Assembly (NCBI RefSeq): GCF_009363655.1
Contig: NZ_CP045393.1
Span: 1,984,001-2,048,000 of the forward strand
From: Roseovarius sp. THAF27
GTDB lineage: Bacteria; Pseudomonadota; Alphaproteobacteria; Rhodobacterales; Rhodobacteraceae
Length of the DNA: 64,000 bases
Direction of reading: 5' to 3'
Shown: positions 1 to 7,468 of the stretch, in pieces
How the letters are laid out: every line of letters starts with the position of its first letter
Numbering within the stretch: position 1 is the first letter of the stretch
Program-made: the position numbers and the translations under genes
The notes under the pieces: model-generated
Told to the model about the DNA's origin: nothing
Database searches by the model: none
What the model saw: only the letters and a program-made list of their open reading frames with translations

Positions 1-160
1 CGGCCAGCGTGACGACGCGGATCGAACTGTCCGCCGCGATGTCATCCAGCGCGGTCTGTAGCGCCTCCAGCATCCCGTCACTCAGCGCGTTCAGTTTCTC
101 GGGCTGGTTCATCGTCAGACGGGCGATGGCGCCGTCATCTTGGCGTTCCAGGATTGTCAT
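1..160 (-). CDS. Enoyl-CoA hydratase/isomerase family protein (N-terminal part)
   Basis: The window opens inside this gene; only the first 53 residues are present. The ATG at 158-160 is preceded on the minus strand by a strong GAGGAGG Shine-Dalgarno. The visible residues include MNQPEKLNALS, the typical crotonase N-terminal pattern (substrate-binding loop N-P-x-x-x-N-A-L). Crotonases hydrate or isomerise acyl-CoA thioesters. It is divergent from a PaaI-type thioesterase, which fits acyl-CoA or aromatic-acid catabolism, but the exact substrate cannot be told from this fragment. Confidence 0.8.
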   Translation of the reverse strand, partial: MTILERQDDGAIARLTMNQPEKLNALSDGMLEALQTALDDIAADSSIRVVTLA

Positions 161-216
161 CTTGATCCTCCTCGGGGCTTGTGCCTTCTTACGCCGGCAC
201 GCGCACGGAGGAAAGC

Positions 217-639
217 ATGGCCCTGAAACTGAATGCAACCGATCTGATGGCCTATATCGACGAGGTCTTTCCACAGGTGAAGGGCGATTTCACCATCGAC
301 AGCCTGGAAGAGATGGCGCTGCGCGTGCGCCTGAACGTCGACGACCGTCACCTGCGCCCCGGCGGCACGGTGTCGGGGCCGTCGATCTTTGCGCTGGCGG
401 ATGTGGCGGTCTACATGGCGGTGCTCAGCATGACGGGGCGCGAGGCGCTGGCGGTCACCACCAGCTGTTCCATCGACTTCATGCGCAAGCCCGCCGCCAA
501 CACCGACCTTATTGCCGACTGCCGGCTGCTGAAACTGGGCCGCGTGCTGGCCGTGGGGGACGTGCTGATCTTCTCGGACGGGTTCGAACAGCCCGTGGCA
601 CGGGCCAGCCTGACCTATTCCATTCCGCCCAAGGCATGA
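217..639 (+). CDS. PaaI-family hotdog-fold thioesterase
   Basis: A 140-residue protein with the hotdog thioesterase pattern: a G-x-x-x-G-x-x-x-F-A-L-A-D helix region (GTVSGPSIFALADVA) followed by a beta segment with TTSCSIDFMRKP. This matches the PaaI/YbgC-like family, which hydrolyses acyl-CoA or aromatic acyl-CoA thioesters in the cytoplasm. I chose the ATG at 217 because GGAGGAAA sits just upstream; an earlier in-frame GTG at 181 has no such site. It is divergent from the enoyl-CoA hydratase gene, so the two probably share a regulatory region and pathway. Substrate unknown. Confidence 0.8.
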   Translation: MALKLNATDLMAYIDEVFPQVKGDFTIDSLEEMALRVRLNVDDRHLRPGGTVSGPSIFALADVAVYMAVLSMTGREALAVTTSCSIDFMRKPAANTDLIADCRLLKLGRVLAVGDVLIFSDGFEQPVARASLTYSIPPKA

Positions 640-665
640 AAAAAGGGCCGGGAATATCCCGGCCC
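638..665 (-). terminator. Rho-independent terminator of the DUF1127 gene
   Basis: Nine-base arms GGGCCGGGA (645-653) and TCCCGGCCC (657-665) with a 3-base loop. On the minus strand this is followed by six T's (639-644). The A-run overlaps the stop codon of the convergent thioesterase gene, so it could act weakly in both directions. Confidence 0.85.
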
Positions 666-693
666 AGGTGGAAGAGATCCGTATCGGGGACGA

Positions 694-927
694 TTACGGC
701 CTCCAAAACGGTTTGCGCGCTTCCATGTCCGCCTCGCGCGGGGTCAGGCCGATATCGCGCAGCATATGGTCATCCAGCTGCGACAGGCGCGCCCGGGTTT
801 TTCGGCGTTGCGTCCACAGGACATAGGCCCAGGCCAGCTGTACCGCGATCAGCGACAGGGCGGGCAGGGTGGTGCGGGCGGAAAGCCCCTCGAGTGCCGT
901 GCGGTCGATGCGGGTGAAACTGGTCAT
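694..927 (-). CDS. DUF1127 (YjiS-like) small protein
   Basis: A 77-residue protein. Residues 18-40 form one hydrophobic segment and the C-terminal part carries the DUF1127 signature (LSQLDDHMLRDIGLTPRE, about residues 48-65), a basic helical motif seen in short alphaproteobacterial proteins. In relatives some DUF1127 proteins bind RNA or affect stress and phosphate or C1 responses; the role here is unknown. The start at 927 is preceded by AGAAAGGAC. It is transcribed divergently from the MocR-type regulator and shares its operator-rich upstream region, so that regulator may control it. Confidence 0.8.
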   Translation of the reverse strand: MTSFTRIDRTALEGLSARTTLPALSLIAVQLAWAYVLWTQRRKTRARLSQLDDHMLRDIGLTPREADMEARKPFWRP

Positions 928-952
928 GGCGTGTCCTTTCTGATAAATTGTA

Positions 953-1003
953 TTGACACAATATTGTGTGATTGCCACAATTAAGTGATACATTGCACAA
1001 TTG
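953..1003 (+). promoter_or_regulatory. Promoter and candidate MocR operator with three CACAAT repeats
   Basis: The 99-bp divergent spacer holds a 14-bp perfect palindrome ACACAATATTGTGT (956-969) and direct CACAAT copies starting at 957, 976 and 996, spaced 19 and 20 bp. A plausible promoter for the regulator is TTGACA (953-958), 17 bp, CACAAT (976-981), so the repeats overlap the promoter elements. MocR proteins are known to bind direct repeats of this spacing; the assignment here is inference. Confidence 0.5.
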
Positions 1004-1026
1004 TTCGAATCCACGGAAATATTGTC

Positions 1027-2436
1027 ATGGGTACAAATTGGCAGCCACAGCTGACCGATACCGCCGCGCCCAAGTACAAGGCGCTGATGCAGGCCATCCG
1101 CACCGGTATCACCGATCAGGCGCTCGCGCCCGGCGACAAGCTGCCGCCGGTGCGTGACCTTGCCTGGCGGCTGGGCATGACGCCGGGCACCGTGGCGCGG
1201 GCCTATTCGGGGCTGACGGACGATGGCACGCTGGTGGCCGAGGTCGGGCGCGGCACCTTCGTGGCCAGCCCCAAACCCGTCCCCCAGGACCTGTTCCCGA
1301 TCGAGGCGGACACCGTCGAGCACAATTCCGAGGACGACGTCTATGCGGTCAACATGATCTCTCCGCATCTGCCCAGCGTGGGGCAGGCGGGGCTGATCCG
1401 TCAGCTTCTGGCACAAATCGCAGAGGATCCACCCTCGGGCGTCATGCACTATCCCAGCCGCCGCAACATGCAACCGGCCCGCGCCGCCGCGGCGCTGTAC
1501 CTCAGCCGGGCACCGCTGGGGCGCTTCACCCAGGAGGACGTGGTGCTGACCCATGGCGGCCAGAACGCGATCACGCTGATCATGCAGACGGTCCTGTGCG
1601 GGCGTCGCCCCACGGTGCTGGTCGAGGAGCTGTGCTATCCCGGGTTCCGCCGCGCCGCCGACCTGATGCGGGCCGAGGTAATCCCGGTGGCGATGGATGC
1701 CCACGGCCTGCGCCCCGACGCGCTGGAGGCGGCGGCGAAAGGCCACCAGGCGCAGATGATCATGACCTCGGCCGAGGTGCACAATCCCACCTGCGTCTTC
1801 ACCCCCGCCGCGCGCCGCGACGAGATCGTCGAGGTCGCCCGCCGCTGCGACCTGCAGATCCTGGAAGACGACTGCTATCGCATCGGTCCGTCCCAGGCCC
1901 CGGCCTACCGGATGCTGGCGCCCGAACGCGGCTGGTACGTGGCGTCCTTGTCGAAATCCCTGACGCCGGCGCTGCGCGTGGGCTTCGCGCTGGCACCCAG
2001 GGAGCAGTCCGTGGCGCTGCGCCGCGCGGCGGAATCGTCGTTCTTCGGGCTGGCAACGCCGATCGCGGACCTCGTGGCGGCACTTCTGACGCATGACCGG
2101 CTCGACGACCTCATGGAAGCGGTGCGCAGCCAGTCGGGCGACTATATCCAGGCCGCGCTGAACGTGCTGGGCGGGTATGACGTGAAATGGCGCCGCGACG
2201 TGCCGTTCCTGTGGCTGACCCTGCCGCCGGGCTGGCGCACCTCCGCCTTTTGCCAGGCCGCGGCAGAGCAGGGCGTGCAGGTGCGCTCGGCCGAGGATTT
2301 CGCCAGCCGCGACGCGGCCTCGCCCCACGCGGTGCGCATGGCGGTCAATGCCGGCGTGAGCCTGGCCAGTTTCGAGGCCGCGATGCAGCGCCTGCGCCGC
2401 CTTCTGGACAACCCGCCCGAAGGCATCGGGGTCTGA
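1027..2436 (+). CDS. MocR-type transcriptional regulator with PLP aminotransferase domain
   Basis: A 469-residue two-domain protein. Residues about 12-75 form a GntR-type winged helix (PPVRDLAWRLGMTPGTVARAY is the recognition region). Residues about 110-469 are a fold-type I aminotransferase domain with the PLP-binding lysine at about K310 in SLSKSLTPALRVGF. Such proteins sense PLP or PLP-amine adducts and usually control a neighbouring gene, here possibly the divergent DUF1127 gene or their own promoter. The ATG at 1027 is chosen over a GTG at 985, which would add 14 residues overlapping the operator region. The metabolite sensed is not evident. Confidence 0.88.
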   Translation: MGTNWQPQLTDTAAPKYKALMQAIRTGITDQALAPGDKLPPVRDLAWRLGMTPGTVARAYSGLTDDGTLVAEVGRGTFVASPKPVPQDLFPIEADTVEHNSEDDVYAVNMISPHLPSVGQAGLIRQLLAQIAEDPPSGVMHYPSRRNMQPARAAAALYLSRAPLGRFTQEDVVLTHGGQNAITLIMQTVLCGRRPTVLVEELCYPGFRRAADLMRAEVIPVAMDAHGLRPDALEAAAKGHQAQMIMTSAEVHNPTCVFTPAARRDEIVEVARRCDLQILEDDCYRIGPSQAPAYRMLAPERGWYVASLSKSLTPALRVGFALAPREQSVALRRAAESSFFGLATPIADLVAALLTHDRLDDLMEAVRSQSGDYIQAALNVLGGYDVKWRRDVPFLWLTLPPGWRTSAFCQAAAEQGVQVRSAEDFASRDAASPHAVRMAVNAGVSLASFEAAMQRLRRLLDNPPEGIGV

Positions 2437-2443
2437 GCAGGAC

Positions 2444-3502
2444 CTAGAGCAGACCGCCCGCGCCCCAGGCGAGGCCGACCCCGATCACCAGGGCGCTGAG
2501 GGCGGCGGCATAGCCGATCAGCTTGAGCTTCGACAGGGGCCGCTCGCCGAAGGTGCGCCCGTCGATCCCCGACACCACGACCTTCTGCGCCTTGCCGTCA
2601 TAGACATAGTGCAGGATCCACACCGGCAGCAGGATGCGCCGGTAATGGATGCCCGTCGTGTCGGTGCGATAGCGGATGTCATGCACCCCGCGCTTGTTGA
2701 TATGCCGCTTGATCCGGTTGCGGATGAGCAGGCGCTTGTCCGTCTTGTTCGCCTCCAGCCCCTCGGCCACGGTCTGGTGGTGCCGCTCGGCCGCGAACCC
2801 GGCCAGGTAACCGGCGCGATAGGGGCGCAGGCGGTCGGGGTAGAACTCGTGCAGGATGCCGTCCCGGATCAGAGGCGTGACATGCGTCGAGGCCGGGACC
2901 AGCAGGTCGTCGAAGTCGATCGTCATCGCCCCGTCGATGGAATGCGTGCGCCGGTTGTCGCCCGACCCGGTGGTATACTTGGCCCAGTAACGCAGCGCTT
3001 CCTTGCTGTCGAAGGTCCAGAAAGGGGCGTAAAGCCCGCTGAAATGCCCGTCTTCGACCTGTGCCCACAGGTCCGACGGCGCGGCGATCCGGGCGCGCAC
3101 CCAGTCGCGGGCGTTGGCCCTCGCGCTCTCCAGCGTCACCCGGAAAGGGATCAGCGCCATGGTGTCGAACCCCATGTCGGGTTGGGCCAGCACCACCGGC
3201 CCGTCGCAATAGGGGCAGCGCTCGGACAGGGCAGGGCCGGTGAAGATCACGTGCCCACCGCATGTCTGGCAGCCGTGCTCCATCAGGTCGGGGCGGCTTT
3301 TCGGCTCTTCTGCGGGCACGTCCGGGTCATAGCCGAATTCGGTCCGCGCCAGGTGGTCGTCGGGCGTGTCGAGCGACCGCACGTCCCCGCAACTGTCGCA
3401 GCGCAGGCCCTTGGCCTCGGCGCTGTAGCGGCACTGGCCGGCGCAGCTGGGGCATTGCAGCGCGGTCTGGATCGCCTGCGCGCCGGGAACCGGGCCCGCC
3501 AT
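2444..3502 (-). CDS. Double zinc-ribbon protein with C-terminal membrane anchor
   Basis: A 352-residue protein I cannot assign to a pathway. Two CxxC pairs (C17/C20 and C35/C38) form a first zinc ribbon, and C78/C81 with C96/C99 a second. The middle is soluble and rich in aromatic and charged residues. The last 25 residues are one hydrophobic segment followed by a short tail. Similar proteins are sometimes annotated as TFIIB-type zinc-finger or primosomal protein N-prime-like, but no helicase motifs are present. Its ATG overlaps the stop of the upstream membrane-protein gene by one base (TGATG), so the two are translationally coupled. Confidence 0.6.
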   Translation of the reverse strand: MAGPVPGAQAIQTALQCPSCAGQCRYSAEAKGLRCDSCGDVRSLDTPDDHLARTEFGYDPDVPAEEPKSRPDLMEHGCQTCGGHVIFTGPALSERCPYCDGPVVLAQPDMGFDTMALIPFRVTLESARANARDWVRARIAAPSDLWAQVEDGHFSGLYAPFWTFDSKEALRYWAKYTTGSGDNRRTHSIDGAMTIDFDDLLVPASTHVTPLIRDGILHEFYPDRLRPYRAGYLAGFAAERHHQTVAEGLEANKTDKRLLIRNRIKRHINKRGVHDIRYRTDTTGIHYRRILLPVWILHYVYDGKAQKVVVSGIDGRTFGERPLSKLKLIGYAAALSALVIGVGLAWGAGGLL

Positions 3503-3825
3503 CAGTCGCTATCCGCGAGCGCCGCCGCGATCTCCAGGAGGATGCGCAGCCGCAGCCAGGCGCGGTCCATGGCGCCGGCCAGGTCTTCGGTCGCCCACCA
3601 GTCGCCGATCACCGTGGCCACGAACCACACCGCCATGGCCCAGAACGCCACCAGGGACCAGCCCGCGATGCCGCGGATGAATCCGGCCGATCCGTGCTTC
3701 AGCTCGTGCTTGGCCTCGTAGACCTTGATGATCTTGGCCACCTGCGCCATGCCAAGCGCCGTGGACAGCGCCAGAAGCAGCAGCGCGGCAAGCGGCGGGC
3801 CGGGGTTGTGAATCAGGCTTTCCAT
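3502..3825 (-). CDS. Small membrane protein with two predicted membrane segments
   Basis: A 107-residue protein with hydrophobic segments at about 11-30 and 52-75, separated by a basic stretch (KIIKVYEAKHELKHG), then a charged C-terminal helix. I do not recognise the family. It is the first gene of a two-gene unit with the zinc-ribbon protein, which starts at its stop codon, so the products may act together at the inner membrane. The start at 3825 lacks a clear Shine-Dalgarno but is the only ATG consistent with the N-terminal hydrophobic segment. Confidence 0.6.
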   Translation of the reverse strand: MESLIHNPGPPLAALLLLALSTALGMAQVAKIIKVYEAKHELKHGSAGFIRGIAGWSLVAFWAMAVWFVATVIGDWWATEDLAGAMDRAWLRLRILLEIAAALADSD

Positions 3826-3891
3826 ATGGGGTAAAATGATACCTAAATAACAAGTCTTTGTTTTTGAATGGAAATAATGCGCATTTCCCGC

Positions 3892-3919
3892 TTGAACTGT
3901 GCACCGGAGCCTATATAAC
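3892..3919 (+). promoter_or_regulatory. Sigma-70-like promoter for rplM-rpsI
   Basis: TTGAAC (3892-3897), a 16-bp spacer and TATAAC (3914-3919), 44 bp upstream of the rplM start. This is the only good promoter-like pair in the spacer that faces rplM. Confidence 0.55.
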
Positions 3920-3963
3920 CCCGCAATCCGAATTATGACCCTCTGACCTTTGGGGACAAGACC

Positions 3964-4422
3964 ATGAAAACCTTTTCTGCAACACCGGCAGATATCGACA
4001 AGAAGTGGATCGTGATCGACGCCGACGGCATCGTTCTGGGCCGCCTTGCGTCGATCGTCGCCACGCGCCTGCGTGGCAAGCACAAGCCCAGCTTCACACC
4101 GAGCCAGGACATGGGTGACAACGTCATCGTCATCAATGCCGACAAGGTGCAGCTGACCGGCAAGAAGCGCGACAAGCCCAACTACTGGCACACCGGTCAC
4201 CCGGGCGGCATCAAGTCGCGCACCACGGCGGAGATCCTGGAAGGCGCGCACCCCGAGCGTGTCGTCATGCAGGCCGTCAAGCGGATGCTGCCGTCGAACC
4301 GCCTTGCGCGCCGCCAGATGACCAATCTGCGCGTCTACGCCGGCACCGAGCATCCGCACGAGGCGCAAAGCCCCGAAGTGCTGGATGTGAAATCCATGAA
4401 CAAGAAAAACACGCGGGTGTAA
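3964..4422 (+). CDS. rplM: 50S ribosomal protein L13
   Basis: A 152-residue protein with the L13 landmarks: [16 protein letters not shown] near the N-terminus, [13 protein letters not shown], and the C-terminal basic stretch [21 protein letters not shown]13 binds 23S rRNA early in assembly of the large subunit. The length is normal for alphaproteobacteria. The ATG follows GGGGACAAGACC. It forms the usual operon with rpsI, 5 bp downstream. Confidence 0.98.
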   Translation: MKTFSATPADIDKKWIVIDADGIVLGRLASIVATRLRGKHKPSFTPSQDMGDNVIVINADKVQLTGKKRDKPNYWHTGHPGGIKSRTTAEILEGAHPERVVMQAVKRMLPSNRLARRQMTNLRVYAGTEHPHEAQSPEVLDVKSMNKKNTRV

Positions 4423-4427
4423 GAGAC

Positions 4428-4925
4428 ATGGCTGACGAAATCAAAACACTCGACGGTCTCGAAGCAGCCGTCACCGATGATATCGGCGGTGTCCAGGGCA
4501 CGCCCGAGGAAGCGCCGCGCGAGCCTGTCCGGGACGACCTGGGCCGCTCCTACGCCACCGGCAAGCGCAAGGACGCGGTCGCCCGCGTCTGGATCAAGCC
4601 CGGCTCGGGCAAGGTCTCGGTCAACGGCAAGGAAATGAACAAGTACTTCGCGCGCCCGGTGCTGCAGATGATCCTGCGCCAGCCGTTCACGGTGGCCGGT
4701 GTCGAGGACCAGTTCGACGTGCAGGCCACCGTCAAGGGCGGCGGTCTGTCAGGCCAGGCCGGGGCTGTCAAGCACGGCATCTCCAAGGCGCTGCAGCTTT
4801 ACGACCCGTCGCTGCGCGGCGCGTTGAAGGCGGCAGGCTTCCTCACCCGCGACAGCCGCGTGGTGGAGCGCAAGAAATACGGCCGCGCCAAGGCCCGCAA
4901 GAGCTTCCAGTTCTCCAAGCGTTAA
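4428..4925 (+). CDS. rpsI: 30S ribosomal protein S9
   Basis: A 165-residue protein. Residues about 40-165 are S9: [14 protein letters not shown] at the start and the conserved C-terminal tail ending KSFQFSKR, which reaches the decoding site. The first 35 or so residues are an acidic extension typical of alphaproteobacterial S9. It is cotranscribed with rplM and followed by a strong terminator. Confidence 0.98.
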   Translation: MADEIKTLDGLEAAVTDDIGGVQGTPEEAPREPVRDDLGRSYATGKRKDAVARVWIKPGSGKVSVNGKEMNKYFARPVLQMILRQPFTVAGVEDQFDVQATVKGGGLSGQAGAVKHGISKALQLYDPSLRGALKAAGFLTRDSRVVERKKYGRAKARKSFQFSKR

Positions 4926-4949
4926 GCTTTGGGTTCAGGATTTCGGGAA

Positions 4950-4979
4950 GGGCCGTCCGGTGGGGCGGCCCTTTTCTTT
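4950..4979 (+). terminator. Terminator of the rplM-rpsI operon
   Basis: Arms GGGCCG (4950-4955) and CGGCCC (4966-4971) with a 10-base loop, followed by TTTTCTTT. It lies 25 bp after the rpsI stop codon. Confidence 0.85.
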
Positions 4980-4995
4980 GCCGGCCGGCACTCAC

Positions 4996-5060
4996 GTCAT
5001 CCCGGATCTGATCCGGGATCTCCGCGGCAGAGAGATCCTCGGGTCAGGCCGGAGGATGAC
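4996..5060. repeat. Interspersed palindromic repeat, GTCATC...GATGAC bounded
   Basis: The segment begins GTCATCCCGGATC, contains the inverted pair CCCGGATC/GATCCGGG, continues with a second palindromic unit (CCTCGG...), and ends GATGAC. Related units occur at 17987-18049, 23441-23530 and 63915-63992. These are short, non-coding, hairpin-forming intergenic repeats of the type common in Rhodobacteraceae. Confidence 0.65.
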
Positions 5061-5100
5061 CGCCGCACGGGGCCGGCCCCAGACGCAAGGGCGATCGGGA

Positions 5101-5173
5101 GCCAGCCCCCAAACGCAGGTTTAATTGGGGGCCAGCCCCCAAACGCAGGTTTAATTGGGGGCCAGCCCCCAAA
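5101..5173. repeat. Tandem 30-bp repeat (2.4 copies)
   Basis: Positions 5101-5130 and 5131-5160 are identical, and 5161-5173 begins a third copy. Each unit starts GCCAGCCCCCAAACGCAGG and joins to the next through TTTAATTGGGG, so the GGGG/CCAG/CCCC hairpin of the downstream element is multiplied. Two exact copies suggest recent slippage. Confidence 0.8.
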
Positions 5174-5203
5174 CCCCCGGGATATTTTTGGCCAGAGGAA
5201 GAG
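5174..5203. repeat. GGGATATTT...GCCAGAGGAAGA intergenic element, copy 1
   Basis: Contains GGGATATTTTTGG then CCAGAGGAAGAG, directly after the GGGGCCAGCCCC-type hairpin array. The same arrangement occurs at 43501-43552 and 50159-50243, and a diverged minus-strand copy lies at 63819-63840. Confidence 0.7.
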
Positions 5204-5223
5204 TGGTTGGCGGTTCCTGTTGG

Positions 5224-5354
5224 TCCGGCGGCAAGAGGCACAGGCCGCGCAGGTAGATGCCGATGCCGGAGTCCAGCAGATCCTCGGGTGGGAAGGGGCT
5301 TTGGGTGCCGGGCGAGTTGCGGGCGAAGAGCGCGACCACGCCATGCGAAAGCGC
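5224..5354 (-). pseudogene. Fragment duplicating the 3' end of the downstream tetR gene
   Basis: This 131-bp stretch aligns without gaps to 7476-7606, the 3' end of the intact tetR gene, with about 11 mismatches. The offset is a constant 2252 bp. It encodes on the minus strand a match to the TetR C-terminus ([19 protein letters not shown], then the PPEDLL region), but the rest of the gene is missing and the stop codon is lost. It is therefore a gene fragment. Together the two copies flank the acyltransferase gene as direct repeats. Confidence 0.8.
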
Positions 5355-5381
5355 GGACTCAGCGCAGGCCGCGCTTTTTTC
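5348..5381 (+). terminator. Candidate Rho-independent terminator upstream of the acyltransferase gene
   Basis: Arms AAAGCGCGG (5348-5356) and CCGCGCTTT (5369-5377) with a 12-base loop and a T-run at 5375-5380. The left arm lies inside the tetR fragment and the right arm beyond its edge, so the hairpin spans the junction. It would insulate the acyltransferase gene from transcription through rpsI. Confidence 0.6.
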
Positions 5382-5440
5382 TTGCAACTCAGCCCTTTAT
5401 CGGGTTCACGGATGGCAAGAAATTCTCGGGGCAGTCGGGT

Positions 5441-7441
5441 GTGAAATACAGGCGTGAAATCGACGGTCTCAGGGCGGTTGCCGTGCTGCCGGTCATCCTC
5501 TTTCACGCGGGCTTTACCGTCTTCGGCGGCGGCTATATCGGCGTCGACATCTTTTTCGTCATCTCCGGCTACCTGATCACCACGATCCTGATTTCCGACC
5601 GAGAGGCCGGCACCTACAGCCTGTGGCGGTTCTACGAGCGGCGCGCGCGGCGCATCCTGCCCGCACTGTTCCTTGTCCTGGCCTGCTGCGTGCCCTTCGC
5701 GTGGATGTGGATCCCGCCTGATCCGCTGGAGGATTTCGCGCGCAGCCTGGCCTTTACCGTTCTCTTCATCTCGAACGTCCATTTCCTGGAACATTCGGGC
5801 TATTTCGACGTCTCCGCCGACCTGCGTCCGCTGCTGCACACCTGGAGCCTCGCGGTCGAGGAACAGTTCTATATCCTGTTTCCGGCGCTGCTCTGGGCGT
5901 TGGGCCGCTTTCGGCGCGGCAAGCATGTCGCGGTCTTCGCGCTTTGCGCCGTGGCATCCATCGCGCTGGCCATCTGGGGCGCGTGGAACCTGCCGGCCGA
6001 GAACTTCTTTTTCACCCCGTCCCGGCTGTGGGAATTGCTGGCCGGCTCGATCTGTGCCGCGCTTTTGCTGAACCGTCCACAGATGCGGAACGAGGCGCTG
6101 GCGGCAATCGGCCTTGCGCTGATCGTGGGCAGTGTCTTCTGGCTCGGCCCTGACGATCCGTCGCCCTCCGCCTACACTCTGGTGCCGATTGCCGGGGCGA
6201 TGCTGGTCATCCTCTTTGCCGCGCGCGAGACAGTGACGGCGCGGGTCCTGTCGTGGCGCCCGCTGGTCGGCATCGGGCTGATCAGCTATTCGCTTTACCT
6301 TTGGCATCAACCAATTTTTGCCTTTGCCCGCATCCGCGGCTGGGCCGAGACGGTGCCGGGCCTGATCTGGGGCCTGATCGCGCTCTCCTTCGCGCTGGCG
6401 GTGCTGTCCTGGGCCATTGTCGAGCGCCCGTTCCGGCGCGCCGGATGGCTGCCGTCGCGCAAGGCCGTCTTCGGTGCGAGCCTTGGGGGCATCGTCGCCT
6501 TCGGCGCCGTGGGCTTTACGGTTCTGGCATTGAACGGCGTGCCGCAACGCCTGGATGGCAAGGCAGATCAGGCGTATATCGACCTCTTCACGCCTAACCG
6601 ACCTGTAAGTCAGGGCGCTTCGTGCCCCGGCGGCGCGCCCGAGCGCCCCGGCGGTCTCTGCATGGTGCACGACAGCGACGTACCAAGCCCGATGATCGCG
6701 GTGCTGGGCGACAGTCATGCCGGAGCGATCCTGCCCGCCTTCGACGAAATCGCGGCCATGCGGGACATTCGCGTGCTGCGCGGTGTCCGCGCCGCCTGTC
6801 CGCCCTTGCTGGGCGTCTATCTCGTCAATGGCGGACGGACGTCGCAAGAGTGTCACGACGAGGTTCAGGCCTTTGCGGAAGACGCCGTGGCACGCGGGGT
6901 CGACATGGTATTCCTCGCCGCAAGGTGGAGCCTTTATGTCAAAGGCGACCTCACGCGCAAGCCGCGGCGGTTCATGATCTCGACCGATCCCGACAACCGC
7001 CGGCAAAGCGATGCGGAATGGTTCGCCAGCTTCGAGACCGGCCTGCGACAGACGATTTCCCACTACAAAGATGCCGGCATTCGTGTCGTGATCCTGGATC
7101 AGGTGCCGCAGCAGGTGGTCTTGCCGATCAACGTGCTCGGGCAGGCGATCCTGCGCGACCTGCCGGAGGCCGAGTTCGAGGCCGATGTCGCGCGCAGTTT
7201 CATCGAGACCCGGGTGCATGACGAACTGATGCGCGGCGCCCGCACGATCCTGGTGGATGTCGCGGAAGACCTGGGCGCGGACCTGATTTCGGTCAACGCG
7301 TTCTTCGAGCGTGAGGGGCGGTATGCCTGGCTGCTCGACCGCGCGCTTCTTTACACGGACGCGGATCACATCTCGGCCCCGGCGGCCCGCGCCGTGGCGC
7401 CCTTGCTGGACAAGGCCCTGTTCGGCGACGGACGGATGTAG
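5441..7441 (+). CDS. Membrane acyltransferase (acyltransferase-3 family) with C-terminal SGNH domain
   Basis: About 666 residues. The N-terminal half begins YRREIDGLRAVAV and contains IGVDIFFVISGYLI, LRPLLHTWSLAVEEQFYI and the many membrane segments of the OafA/YrhL acyltransferase-3 family. The C-terminal third is a periplasmic SGNH hydrolase-like domain with GDSHAG (nucleophile about S425) and a late DADHIS block carrying the Asp-His pair. Such proteins O-acetylate lipopolysaccharide, capsule or other glycans. The GTG at 5441 gives the usual family start; a strong Shine-Dalgarno is lacking, so the start is uncertain. The gene stands alone between a tetR fragment and the intact tetR. Confidence 0.85.
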   Translation: MKYRREIDGLRAVAVLPVILFHAGFTVFGGGYIGVDIFFVISGYLITTILISDREAGTYSLWRFYERRARRILPALFLVLACCVPFAWMWIPPDPLEDFARSLAFTVLFISNVHFLEHSGYFDVSADLRPLLHTWSLAVEEQFYILFPALLWALGRFRRGKHVAVFALCAVASIALAIWGAWNLPAENFFFTPSRLWELLAGSICAALLLNRPQMRNEALAAIGLALIVGSVFWLGPDDPSPSAYTLVPIAGAMLVILFAARETVTARVLSWRPLVGIGLISYSLYLWHQPIFAFARIRGWAETVPGLIWGLIALSFALAVLSWAIVERPFRRAGWLPSRKAVFGASLGGIVAFGAVGFTVLALNGVPQRLDGKADQAYIDLFTPNRPVSQGASCPGGAPERPGGLCMVHDSDVPSPMIAVLGDSHAGAILPAFDEIAAMRDIRVLRGVRAACPPLLGVYLVNGGRTSQECHDEVQAFAEDAVARGVDMVFLAARWSLYVKGDLTRKPRRFMISTDPDNRRQSDAEWFASFETGLRQTISHYKDAGIRVVILDQVPQQVVLPINVLGQAILRDLPEAEFEADVARSFIETRVHDELMRGARTILVDVAEDLGADLISVNAFFEREGRYAWLLDRALLYTDADHISAPAARAVAPLLDKALFGDGRM

Positions 7442-7468
7442 CGCCCGGCGCGGCCGCAAAAAGCCCTG

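Noticed and set aside
639..1026. CcsR-type small RNAs downstream of the DUF1127 gene, as known in Rhodobacter sphaeroides
   Set aside because: The DUF1127 gene is followed directly by a terminator and a convergent gene; no room or CCUCCUCCC hairpins.
5101..5173. Possible CRISPR array
   Set aside because: The 30-bp units are directly adjacent without spacers and contain a GC hairpin of an intergenic element; no cas genes.
4997..7459. A long minus-strand open frame across the repeats and the acyltransferase gene
   Set aside because: It is antisense to the conserved acyltransferase and runs through intergenic repeats; no recognisable product.
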